Position numbers and translations under genes: made by a program. The notes below the pieces were generated by a model, which saw only the letters and a program-made list of their open reading frames with translations, ran no database searches and was not told where the DNA came from. DNA of 64,000 bases from Podarcis raffonei. Taxonomy: Eukaryota; Chordata; Lepidosauria; Squamata; Lacertidae. The stretch lies in the NCBI RefSeq assembly GCF_027172205.1, contig NC_070615.1, positions 39,788,501 to 39,852,500 of the forward strand, in the 5' to 3' direction. Shown one piece after another: positions 1-11,400 of this stretch (within the stretch, counting starts at the first letter, position 1; each line of letters begins with the position of its first letter).

Positions 1-545
1 AGCCCTGCAAACTCGGGGGACAGCGGGAGAGGCGCAGCGCGCCCTTCCCGCTGTCCCCCGACTTGGCTAGAAGGCTGGCGACGGGGAGAAGCCGGCTCCT
101 CCCCGTCGCCAGCCCCGCAAACTCGGGAGACAGCGGGAGAGGCGCAGCGCGCCATCCCGCTGTCCCCCGACTTGGCTAGAAGGCTGGCGACGGGGAGAAG
201 CCTGCTCCTCCACGTCGCCAGCCCTGCAAACTCGGGGGACAGCGGGAGAGGCGCAGCGCGCCATCCCGCTGTCCCCCGACTTGGCTAGAAGGCTGGCGGG
301 GGGAGAAGCCGGCTCCTCCCCGTCGCCAGCCCTGCAAACTCGGGGGACAGCGGGAGAGGCGCAGCGCGCCCTTCCCGCTGTCCCCCGACTTGGCTAGAAG
401 GCTGGCGACGGGGAGAAGCCTGCTCCTCCCCGTTGCCAGCCCCGCAAACTCGGGGGACAGCGGGAGAGGCGCAGCGCGCCATCCCGCTGTCTCCCAACAT
501 GGTTTGGAGGCTGGCGGAGGGCTTCCTCCTCCCCCAGCCCCGCAA
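1..545. repeat. GC-rich hairpin minisatellite, about five 108-110 bp units
   Basis: Units start near 1, 111, 220, 328 and 438, with a degenerate sixth from about 536. Each unit contains two inverted repeats: a 16-bp-class arm around gggggacagcggga and its complement, and a perfect 12-bp arm ggcgacggggag/ctccccgtcgcc. The array forms the interior of the TIR element that ends at 741. Open frames across it are compositional. Confidence 0.85.
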
Positions 546-741
546 GCTCCCAGAGCGATGCCAAAGCTGCGCGCAGCTTCGGCATGGCTCTGGGTCCCGT
601 TCTGGGGGAGGGGGAAGCTCAGGCTTCCCCCGCCCCAGCCCCGCGCCTGGGGGGGGGGAATAAATTTTTTCCCCTTTATTTCCCCCCCCAAATCTACGTG
701 CGTCCTATGGACCGGTGCGTCCTATCGTGCGAAAAATACGG
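1..741. mobile_element. TIR MITE carrying the minisatellite (left end outside window)
   Basis: The right end reads gcgtcctatcgtgcgaaaaatacgg followed by TA, in two segments each shared with the right ends of the elements at 15044-15299 and 21805-22208. The left TIR is cut off by the window start. The TA flank suggests a Tc1/mariner-like origin, but the superfamily is not proven. Confidence 0.7.
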
Positions 742-767
742 TATATCTTTCTTGTATAAGGAGAGTA

Positions 768-1001
768 CAGTCGTACCTCGGAAGTTGAACGGAATCTGTT
801 CCGGAAGTCCATTCAACTTCCGAAACATTCGGAAAGCAAGGCGTGGTTTCCAATTGGCTGCAGGAAGCTCCTGCAGCCAAGCGGGAGCTGTGGAACCCAC
901 ATCGGACATTTGGGTTCCAAAGAACGTTCACAAACCAGTTTGCAGCGTTCGGGAGCCAAAATGTTCGATTCGCAAGGCATTCGACGTCCGAGGTATGACT
1001 G
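768..1001. mobile_element. Tigger/pogo-like MITE, older variant
   Basis: The element starts cagtcgtacctcgg and ends ccgaggtatgactg, with TA at 766-767 and 1002-1003. Internal inverted segments gttgaacggaatctgttccgg and similar are typical of TcMar-Tigger ends. It has no coding capacity. Confidence 0.75.
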
Positions 1002-1730
1002 TAGTTTTAGCTTTCACTTCCTTAAGACTCCTGTGATTTAACAAGAGAGTGTTATGAAACTTCTGGCATTAAAAGATGTTGGAAGTTTATTTTATGGAAG
1101 GTTGGACTAGATGATCCTCAGGATCCCTTCCAACTCTACAATTCTATGATAAAGGGATCTTTTTCTTGCTTAGTGCCGCACAGTGGAGCCCTTGTTTGTG
1201 TTGGAGTCAGAGATTCATGCGCACTCTCTCTAGATCTTTATGATCTAGCCATTTGGCTGTAGCTCAGTTCCTCTTTGTGATGACGACAGCATGCTGCTGG
1301 ACACCGAGATAATTCTTAAGTGTGGTGCTAAGTGCTCATTTAGTGTCTCACTTCATATCATGCTGTAATGCTACTTTACGCAGCCCTTCCCTTTTTATAC
1401 CTGAGTAACAGGAGACGTAGACTGCAGGGTTTTAGCAGACCATTGCAGCAGCAGTCCCCTCAAACAAACTCTTATCTCCATGTACCTGCGTTTTGTTGGT
1501 GTTATGGATTATGATTAAAGCTCAAATTAATTCTAGCTCATTGACCTTAAATAACAACAATTTCTCTGGATTCCAAAAGCATCCCAATACTTGGACTAGC
1601 AGTATAAGACTAAGACTTCTAGTTGCTTAGCTTGGTAATGTAATTGTCTTTGTTTTGTATGGTTTTGATAAGTTGAATTCATGACTATTTCACTACTGTT
1701 CCCTTATGGCATTTAACTTGCCCTTTTCAG
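1002..1730 (+). other. VPS35L intron sequence before first exon
   Basis: 1096-1151 is a CR1-type SINE/LINE tail (ggttggactagatgatcctc ... ttctatga). The rest shows no recognisable repeat or gene and ends in the branch/polypyrimidine region of the 1731 exon. Confidence 0.6.
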
Positions 1731-1811
1731 AAGCGTGAGGTCAATACAGTTTTGGCGGATGTCATCAAACACATGACTCCAGATCGGGCATTTGAAGAGG
1801 CCTACCCCCAG
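1731..1811 (+). CDS. VPS35L: VPS35L coding exon, 1st in window
   Basis: The exon lies between a pyrimidine-rich acceptor ending ttttcag and a gtaaat donor. It is 81 nt, 27 codons in phase 0, reading [20 protein letters not shown] and then FEEAYPQ. It joins in frame to the exon at 2755. Confidence 0.95.
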
Positions 1812-2378
1812 GTAAATGAAGAGTGCAACCATGAGAAAAGAAAACAAAGAATTTTGTTCAGACTAAAATGTACAGTGAGAGTTGTATCCAATGCTGGTTC
1901 TGCTCAGACGAGAGCCATTGGTGTTACTTGAAATGTCTGACTTAGATTCATTAATTTCAGTGTCTCAACTTTGTGTAGGACTGTTATTTGAGAATTCTGG
2001 CTAGTGTTTGATGCAAGTAAATGAAAGGTGTGTATCTGATTTAATAGGTAACTGTGAACCATGTAAGGCCAATTGAGCCCAGAGCAAATATAGAGGTAGG
2101 AGACCTGTTGATAGTCCTCAATTGTTTTAAAGGATGTCAGCAAGAAGAGGAAAGCTTATTGTTCATGACTGATAAAAAACTGAATAAGAAGCAATGGGAT
2201 TTATCCAACTAAGTTATACTCAGAGTAAACCCACTGAAATCTTACGAATCTGTGTTCATCATATCCATTAATTTCAATGAGTCTTTGAGTAGCATTGGAT
2301 ACAGTCCTATGGATTTAAATGAAAGGGTAAAAGTTGGCATGAGGCTGTTGTGGGGAACCTTTGGCTTTCCAGATATCT

Positions 2379-2409
<31 letters not shown>

Positions 2410-5400
2410 TCTCAGGCATGACCAAACTTGGCCCTCCAGGTGTTTTGGGACTACAATTCCCATCATCCCTGACCGCTGGTCCTGTTAGCTAGGGATGATG
2501 GGAGCTGTAGTCCCAAAACAGCTGGAGGGCCAAGTTTGGCCATGCCTGATCTATCTATCTATCTCCCTATCCCTATCCCTATCTCTCTAGCCATCTATCC
2601 TACAATTCCCATCTCCCCTGGCCATTGGCCATACTTACTGGGGCTGAATGGAGTTGTAGTTCAACATCTGGATAGCTAAAGGTTCCCCACACTTGTCAAA
2701 ACAGGAATTTTCTTTACTGTGTGTGTCTTTTTTCTCCTGCTTCTTGCTCTTTAGCTCCAGTCAATAATTCAGAAGGTTATCACCTATTTCCATGACTTCG
2801 CCATTCTCTTTTCATTGGTAAGTTTCCACACAGCTACTAGGATCTTCTCTTGTCAGTCCATCTTCTCTTGTCGGTCATTCCAGAAGAATTTGAGGGGAGC
2901 TAGGAGCGAAAGCTGTGCCAGAACTGGAATGATGGGAATTTGGCTGATCTGGGTCTTCCTGTCCTCCCCACCCTTAGCTATAAATTACTCTTGTCATCTG
3001 CTCACCCCATTCTCACCATGCAGTCATTGGGAGAGCCCAACGAACCTGGCGTATGGGCAAAAGCCAGACCCAAACCAAGATTGGCTTTGTTTTGCTTTTC
3101 TATCCTGCTCCACAGCCACAAAGGCTTCTCAAAATAGTTTATGACTTCTTTAAACAACGGTTCTGACTCCTTCTGTCCAACACCTTGTCCCTTGCCTGTT
3201 TGTCCCCATTTTGTAGCTGGCAGAGGCTGTAGCTCAGTGTTAGCATGCGTGCCTGGACTCCCAGGGCGCTTATTCCTAACCATAGTTGCATGCCCCCCAA
3301 GATGAAGCAAGGTATTCTGCAAATATAGGCTAGCTCAAGCTGTAAGTACCTAAACTTGGTGGTATTTCCGTTGACTTTTTAGGAGAAATTCTTACCATTC
3401 TTGGATATGTTCCAGAAAGAGAGTGTGAGAGTGGAGGTTTGTAAGTGCATCATGGAAGCTTTTATTAAGTAAGTATAAAGTATTCTGATTAAGTGCACTC
3501 TAGAGACTCTAGACCATCTATTGAAGGGTTGTTAAGGGCGACAGAGTGAATTGGTCTGCAGTCCATTTGGCATTGGAAATGTATTTCTGCTGACACTAAA
3601 GATTAGTCTAAAAAGAGCATTTAAATACAGTATAATTCCTATTGATGTTTATATAAATAGCTTATTATGAAACGAACTGCATTAGGGTAGTCTTGCTATG
3701 TTTTAAAGTATGTTTTGCAGCTAGACATGCTGGATTCAAGGCAGCAGTGTATTTGAATGTGAACAAACAGATCTAGAAGGGCAGACAGAAATGCAAGGCC
3801 CTGTTGTCTGAATGCACATTTGCTGCAAAGCTGATATTCAGGCAGTTATGGAGGGTGGTTCCCATTTTCCCGTGGCTTTAATAGATATGTGTGCCAAGCT
3901 TTATGTACTTGTGTGTTAAATACAGACACTTCAGAGTTAGGCCATACATAAAGCACATTTAACACATATTTTAGGCACATGGCTTCCTCCAGAGATTCTT
4001 GGGAACTGTGGCCTACTCCTCACAGAACTACAATTCCCATCACCCTTAGCAGTTCCCAGGATTCTTTGGGGGAAGCCATGTGTGTTTCATGTGCTTTAAA
4101 TGTATGGTGTGGGTGTGACCCCTGTGCTCCTATAAATAAAAGCTTTGATGCATTTTCTGCTTCTTAGCGTCACAGATTAAATAATAGAAGAAAACCCATA
4201 TTGCTAGTTTTCAGATGGTACGGTATATATTGCAGCTGATAACCATCTTCGAAGAGACATTCCTGTATCTGTGAAAGTGAAGAGGGAAATGATCCTTTTC
4301 AGAGGCTGCCTGCCATCAGAAATAGAGCCAAAACAGGGCCACCTAGAAACAAGCAGGAGAGGTATCCAGTGTGTTTGGGAGAATCCCAGGGTTTTCGGAA
4401 GTATGAAAATAGAAACCAACCAAAAAGCCCAAGGGAGACCATACTCCCTGCCCAGTTATGAATGAGCATGTGCATTTGCCATGGAATGTTGACTGTCATT
4501 TGGAAAAGAAAAGGGAAATGTAGGTCAGTGGGGAGGAAGAGGGATGGATGGATGGAACTCTGAACAAGCACTCTCCTTTTAGGAAGGGAGAGTGCATTGC
4601 AGTATTTCTGTGTGGATTCTGCTTGTTTATATTCTTACAAAACCTGTTTCCTGGTTAATTGGCGATGCCTCTTCAAGTTGGTTTTTAAAAAGGACATTAA
4701 TCTATTAATTCATTTTGAAAGGATGAAACCTTTTTGCTGCTAGATTTGTCGCTCATTGTGCAGCAGCTTGAATAGGTTGAAGGTGATACTTTGCCATATG
4801 CTTCTCTGCTGCACTGACAGCCGCTGTGATAGCAGGATGCAAACACATGAGCATCTGGGCCTTACAGGCTCCACTGCAGAAAAGTCAGCACTTCTTTAAA
4901 TTAAAACGAAATCAAAATAGTTTCTTTTTCAGTGCTGAATGCATTCTTTCTCAAGCGGCTTTAATTTCCTTTTTATCGCCTTGTGATATTTAGACTGCAG
5001 GTTCACGTTGTTAAGCGGTGACAACTGGGTCTTGAGAAAACACTTTGCAGAAATGTTAACTGGAGGCTTTTGTTTTAATTTCCTCAATCCATTATAAAGA
5101 GCGCAGTGTTGTATCTCATTGATTCGTGCGGTAGTGTGTCGTGCGGTAGTGTGTCAGTTCAGGAGTGATGGATGATAAAACTCACACATGCACATTTGAT
5201 TGGCTTGGCATTATAAATTATTGTAAATAAAAGTACTAGCCTGTGCTGGCAGGAAGTGCCCTCCACACCCGTATGAGAAGCACATTTTAGCAAGAACAAC
5301 TGATCTAGTCTGTGTTCTATTTTCTCTTCCCTGTCCCTGTTGTGACAGTTTATTCTTTGTAACACTTTTTTTCCTAATCTTAACGTTGGCTTGCAGTTCC

Positions 5401-8400
5401 GTCATCTTTGTCTTTAGAGTTATATTGTTGGTTCATTTTGGACATCTCAACCAAAAGAGCAACAAAACTGGGTCTCAGGATCAGTCTCTTAGGTTTTTGC
5501 ATGGTTGTTTAAAAGCTACTGGCCAAACTCTGGATTTCATAGAGCAGTCTGTGTTTCTTCCTAGGAGGTGCCTGTCATGTAAGCCAGGCTGAATTCTCTC
5601 TTCTTCTCCCCCATTCAGGTTCCCTACTGATCTCCCGCTGAGGCCTGGCTTTTTATGCAATAGGGGGCCTGTTGACCTCATCCAGTTTCCTTTTTTCTTA
5701 GAAGCTGGATGTCTTTTTTTTAAAACCAATTTCCTCCCTCCTTTCAGCTGGGGCTCAACAGCCTGGAGTAGGAGAGTCAAGGCTATTAACCCATCCAAGG
5801 GCATTTCATTCTTCTGCATCCTCCCCTGCATAAAAAGGTCACTCTGAATCGGGCTGTTGTCATCCTTGCTGCCTCTTCCTTCTTCTGTAATTCAGTGAGT
5901 GGGCAGTTTTGCTATGACATTCGGTATCTTGAATGAACTGAAGTAAAACAAAGTTCTTGAGGGGGCGCTAGGACACCTCCATCCAGGTTGTCTTCATCCT
6001 AGTACTCAGCAGCAGGAAATGTTGGCATTCCAAGGTAGCTACTATGGAACTCGCCCCTTGAAATGCCAGCTCATTTCCTGCCTTTGTTTAAAAGGCATCT
6101 CCTTGAGCTGTGCTTATAGTCTGTCTGATTCTACTCTCTCAGGCCTGTTGTGTGTTGTTTTTTTGTGGACCGTGTGCCAGCTGTCTGTGTGTGCCTGCCC
6201 CGGGGTGAAATTTTCCTCCCTGTGGGATTTGAGTGTGCTTGGTCTGCTGTTTGTATTTTCCTTCTCAGTTACTGCTTAATTTACCTTTTGTGTTCCATAA
6301 AATTTCCTTAGATTAGCTGTCCCTTTCAAAACCTTCCAGAATTTATTATTACCTTTGATCCTTCTGTTTTGTTTTCACTCCAGATTAATTATTGATTGTC
6401 TTGCGATCTCAGGCTTGGTTCATGTATTAGGGCCAGATCTTGACTACAGCTTGGGGTTGTGTACTTTCCCCTTTTACTCATGGAAGGGTTTTTTTTTGGG
6501 GGGGTGGGCGGGCAAACAGCATCTTGTTGTTGCTTAGTCGTTTAGTCATGTCCGACTCTTCATGACCCCCTGGACCAGAGCACGGCAGGCACTCCTGTCT
6601 TCCACTGCCTCCTGCAGTTTGGTCAAACTCATGCTGGTAGCTTCGAGAACACTGTCCAACCATCTCGTCCTCTGTCGTCCCCTTCTCCTTGTGCCCTCCA
6701 TCTTTCCCAACATCAGGGTCTTTTCCAGGGAGTCTTCTCTTCTCATGAGGTAGCCAAAGTATTGGAGCCTCAAAACAGCATCTTAAGTCATAGAATTGGA
6801 AGGAACCCTGCAGATCATCTTAGTCCAACCCCCTAAAATGCAGGAATATGCAGTTGTCCCTTACGGGGATCAGATCTGCAACCTTGGCGTTATCAGCAGC
6901 GTGCTCTAACCAACAGAGCTATCCATCTGGAGGGCACGAGGTTGAGGAAGGCTACTGTAGTGTGAAGTAGTTTCTTTTATCTGGCCTGGATCCTGAGTTG
7001 CAGTCCCAAACAGTAGTTTGGACCCACTTTTAGTCCACACATGTATTTTTACCACATACATTAAAAAAACAACAACCATATACAGTGGTACCTCGGGTTA
7101 CATACGCTTTGGGTTACATACGCTTCAGGTTACATACTCCGCTAACCCAGAAATAGTACCTCAGGTTAAGAACTTTGCTTCAGGATGAGAACAGAAATTG
7201 TGCTCCAGCGGCGCAGCAGCAGCAGGAGGCCCCATTAGCTAAGTGGTGCTTCAGGTTAAGAACAGTTTCAGGTTAAGAACGGACCTCTGGAACGAATTAA
7301 GTACTTAACCTGAGTTACCACTGTATTAGTTTGGTGGTTGAAGGGCTGTGGTGACCCACGCTAGACCCAGATTGTGATCCCATAGTGAGTCCAAGTCCAC
7401 CATTTTAAGATCAGGGGGTTGAAAGCGTCAGGTATGTCTGCTCCATGGTGACCCCAGTCCTAAGGCAAACTCTTGTATGGCAGTGCCTCCATTGTACTTT
7501 TGTTCCCCCAGATCAGGAGTTGTGCGAGAGAGCAAGGCGCTCTTTTGTTCATTCGTCACACCTTTGCTGTGCAGTAAATAGAGTATAGAGCTTTTAATGC
7601 CCTATAATCAAAGAGCACTTCAAGTGAATGCTTATTTTCTATGACAAGACCTTTTACACAGCAGGAAAGCATAATCCGCGTAGATGGAAAGAACCGCTAA
7701 TTACCATGCTAAGTGTTCCTGCAGCTTCTAGGGAGCAGAAGGCACTGGATGCAGAACTTCCTGTGTCTTGCTGAATGTCAAAGTGCCATATATCCATCTG
7801 GGCCTGGGGCTTTGTGTGGTTTCAGGTTTTTGAGTACTGTCTCTATTTCCTCTGGGGTGATAGGGCTGTCCATGAATTCTTGTTCCTCTGCAGTTAAGGT
7901 TGGCATGGTCAGCCCTGTTAGGAATCTTCTGGTTTCCTCATCCCTGTCGTGTCCCTTTTTCAATAGCAAATTCTTCTGTAACCACATTATTTACAATCAG
8001 TTTTGCTTTTTGTTCGGAATAAATCGCACTTATACCATTCTCAAAACCTTGGCCTACCCCCATCCCTTGGAGATTCTTTTTCATAAAACTCCAAGAGATA
8101 TTGTCAAAGGCTTTCTCCGCGTCCACAAATATTAGTACTGCCTTGGTATTAATATTAACTTCCAATAACTCCATGATGTCTATTATATTTCTCACATTCT
8201 CTGACAAATGTCTTCCTGGAAGAAAGCCCGCTTGGTCTTTGTGAATCTCCCCCACCAAAACTCTTTTCAATCTTTTTGCTAAAATGTCTGCAAAAATTTT
8301 GTAATCCCCACTGCTTTTTATATCTGTCCTGGAGGTTTTATTAAACATGATTAGAGGGGACCAGCTGGTTAAAGGGATTCAGGTCGGAGCTAAACAGTAC

Positions 8401-11400
8401 AAATTGAGAGCATTTGCAGATGATCTAGTTTTAACTTTACAAGAGCCAGACACTAGTACGAGAAGAGTTTTAGAGTTAATACAAGTATTTGGTCAAGTAG
8501 CAGGCTTTAAGCTGAATAAACAGAAAACGAAAGTATTGGATAAAAATTTAACAAGTGCAGAAAGAGAGAAATTCCAGAATGATACTGGTTTATTGATAGC
8601 AAAGAAGGTGAAATACCTGGGGATAAATTTGACATCTAAGAATGTGAATCTATTTAAAGATAACTATGAGAAATGTTGGGCAGAAGTGAAAAAAGATTTA
8701 GAAATATGGTCAAGTTTGAGACTTTCCTTGTTAGGCCGAATTGCTGTTATTAAGATGAATGTCTTGCCGAGAATGTTATTTTTGTTTCAAACATTGCAGA
8801 TTGTGGACAAAATGGATTGTTTCAAGAGGTGGCAAAAAGATATATCTAGATTTGTCTGGCAGGGCAAAAAGCCCAGAATAAAATTTAAGATACTAACTGA
8901 CGCAAAAGAAAGAGGGGGGTTTGCCCTGCCGGACTTAAAACTGTACTATGAATCGGCGGCTTTTTGCTGGCTGAAAAATTGGCTGCTTCTTGAAAATACA
9001 GATATTTTGGATTTGGAAGGGTTCAATAATAGATTTGGCTGGCATGCATATATGTGGTATGACAAGGTTAAAATCCATCAAGGTTTCAAAAACCATATTG
9101 TTAGAAAAGCCCTATATAATGTATGGACTAGGTATAAAGATCTGTTGGAAAACAAAACCCCCAGGTGGTTGTCACCGATGGAAGCTAAGGAAGTGAAAAA
9201 ATTAAATATGGAATCCAAATGGCCGAAATATTGGGAAATTATAGAGTATGAGGAGGGAAAAGTTAAATTGCAGAGTTATGAGAAATTGAAGTCTAAAGTA
9301 AGAGACTGGCTTCATTATTACCAGATAAATGAAGTTTTTAAACAGGACAGGAAAATTGGCTTTCAGGTGGGGAGGTCGAAATTAGAAACAGAGCTTTTGG
9401 AACCCAGTACTAAGAATCTGTCAAGAATGTATAACTTGCTGTTGAAATGGAACACACAGGATGAGTTGGTTAAATCAGCTATGATTAAATGGGCACAGGA
9501 CATTGGACATGACATTATGTTTGCTGACTGGGAACAGTTATGGACCACCGGTATAAAGTTTACGGCATGTAATGCCTTAAGAGAGAATATTATGAAAATG
9601 ATTTATAGGTGGTACATGACCCCAGTCAAGCTTGCAAAAATTTACCATTTGCCCAATAACAAATGCTGGAAATGTAATGAAACTGAAGGTACTTTTTATC
9701 ACCTTTGGTGGACATGCCCAAAGATTAAGGCTTTCTGGGAAAGGATCTATAATGAAATGAAAAAGGTGCTTAAATGCACTTTTGCGAAGAAACCAGAGGC
9801 CTTTCTCTTGGGCATGGTAGGCCAATTGGTGTCAAAGAAAGATAGGATGTTTTTTATGTATGCGACAACAGCAGCAAGAGTACTTTTAGCAAAGTACTGG
9901 AAGACACAAGAACTACCCACACTGGAAGAATGGCAGACGAAGGTGATTGACTACATGGGACTGGCTGAGATGACCGGCAGAATCCGAGACCAAGGGAAAG
10001 AGACGGTGGAAGAAGACTGGAAGAAATTTAAAGTTTACCTTAAGAACTGTTGTAAAATTAATGAGTGCTAAAATGTTTTGAGTAATGCAAAATAGAATTG
10101 CAGCGATAAACAATTGGACATGGGAAAAAGGATTTTAAGGAAGTGCCATAAGTAAATAAAATTAGGGGTTGCTGGAAAAATTTAAAACAAGGATGCAGAA
10201 AAAGGAGGTATGGGGAAGTCGTTGAAAGAAGGTTTAAGGAAAAGAAGGTTAAGAAATTATACATGTTTATATGTTTGTTTGTTTTTTGTATTGTTTTGTA
10301 TTGTCATTTAATATGTGTTGGAAAATTAATAAAAATTTATTTTTTTAAAAAAAGGAATCTTCTGGTTTCCTCTGCAGGTGGGTTGTGGGAGATGTATAGA
10401 TTGGCGTAAAATTCAGCAAATTCTGAGGTTATTTCTTAGGTGGAGGATGTTATGTTACCGTCTTTTTTTAGTGACACAGTGTATTCTGTTTTGAGTGACC
10501 CCACCCCCTTGCATTTGTTTGCTAATAGCCTGGAGTTCTTCCCTCCATATTCGTAAAAGTATTGTTTAGAGTATAGGATGTTAATCATTGTTTTATTGAT
10601 TTTTAGAGTCAGTTTCCCTTCTTTTTTATTTTTTGAGTTTTAAGGAGTTTTTTTGGCTCCTGTTTGTTTCTGAGTGTGATGAGAGGGTCATAATGTCTTG
10701 TTCTAATTTACCAATTTTTGAGGAGGTTTTGTTTTTTAAAGGATGCCCTCTCCTTTTTGCAGGCTCCTCTGGTGACCACTTTCATTGTGTCCCAGAGGAT
10801 GGGGGTTGTTATGTTGCCCACATCATCATCCTTAAAGTAGTTTTGGAGAGTTTTCAAGACATGATTGGCGTTACCACATGATTATTTTTGTCACTTCAGC
10901 TTTGCATGGGGAACATTTCACTTACATTATTTTTTGTGGCATGGTCTAGCAGTTTATCCCGAGAAGGAAGCTCACTGTTCTGAACTGTTTCCGAGTTGTT
11001 AAATGCCTTTTTCAAGAGTAATATTCACCATACCCCCCTTCCCCAAATAAAAATGTATGTGTTAGAATCACTTTGCAATGACTTCACCACAACAGTAAGT
11101 AGCACAAGGTGCTGAGCTGGTTCACACATAACTCAGAAGTAAGGCCCTGTCTGCACTGTGCATTTTAAAGCAGCATCATACCACTACAAGCAGGTTTCCC
11201 CCCAAAGAATCCTGGGAACTGTAGTTTGCTAAGGGTGCAAAGAGTTGTTAGTAGACCTTATTCTGCTCACAGAGCTAACAGTTCCCTGGGAAGAAGGATT
11301 GATTGTTAAACCACTTTGGGAACTGTTAGCTCTGTGAGTGGAATAAGGTCTACTAACAACTCTTAGCACCCTTAACAAACTACAGTTCCCAGGATTCTTT

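Larger units (their letters stand above)
2345..2693. mobile_element. Old hAT-like MITE split by microsatellite and nested MITE
   Basis: The left part ttgtggggaacctttggc...ccagat and the right part atctggatagctaaaggttccccacac are inverted copies. Between them lie (TCTTA)n/(TATC)n arrays and the complete element at 2413-2548. Confidence 0.6.
1812..2754 (+). other. VPS35L intron with nested hAT MITEs
   Basis: 2205-2320 is a diverged palindromic repeat (atccaactaagt ... ttggatacag). 2345-2693 is an old hAT-like MITE interrupted by TATC/TCTTA microsatellites and a younger MITE, described separately. Confidence 0.6.
7940..10353 (+). mobile_element. Younger L1, 5'-truncated with twin-priming inversion
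   Basis: The 19-bp direct repeat ggaatcttctggtttcctc bounds the insert (7921-7939 and 10354-10372). 7940-8346 is inverted and encodes the upstream RT part on the minus strand ([48 protein letters not shown]). 8347-10353 is in plus orientation with the RT catalytic FADD motif, ORF2 C-terminus, 3' UTR and an A-rich tail. A short RT segment (after KGTRQG and before NMIRGDQ) is lost at the inversion junction. Confidence 0.92.

Noticed and set aside
1-545. Possible CRISPR-like regular repeat
   Set aside because: Units are contiguous with no unique spacers, in vertebrate intron DNA.
176-691. Open frames across the first 700 bp (up to 171 codons)
   Set aside because: They are translations of the tandem GC-rich repeat, not a gene.
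3002-3322. 106-codon minus-strand frame in a VPS35L intron
   Set aside because: Chance frame with no family resemblance, overlapped by open frames on the other strand.
7713-8135. 140-codon plus-strand frame
   Set aside because: Antisense of the two L1 ORF2 fragments.
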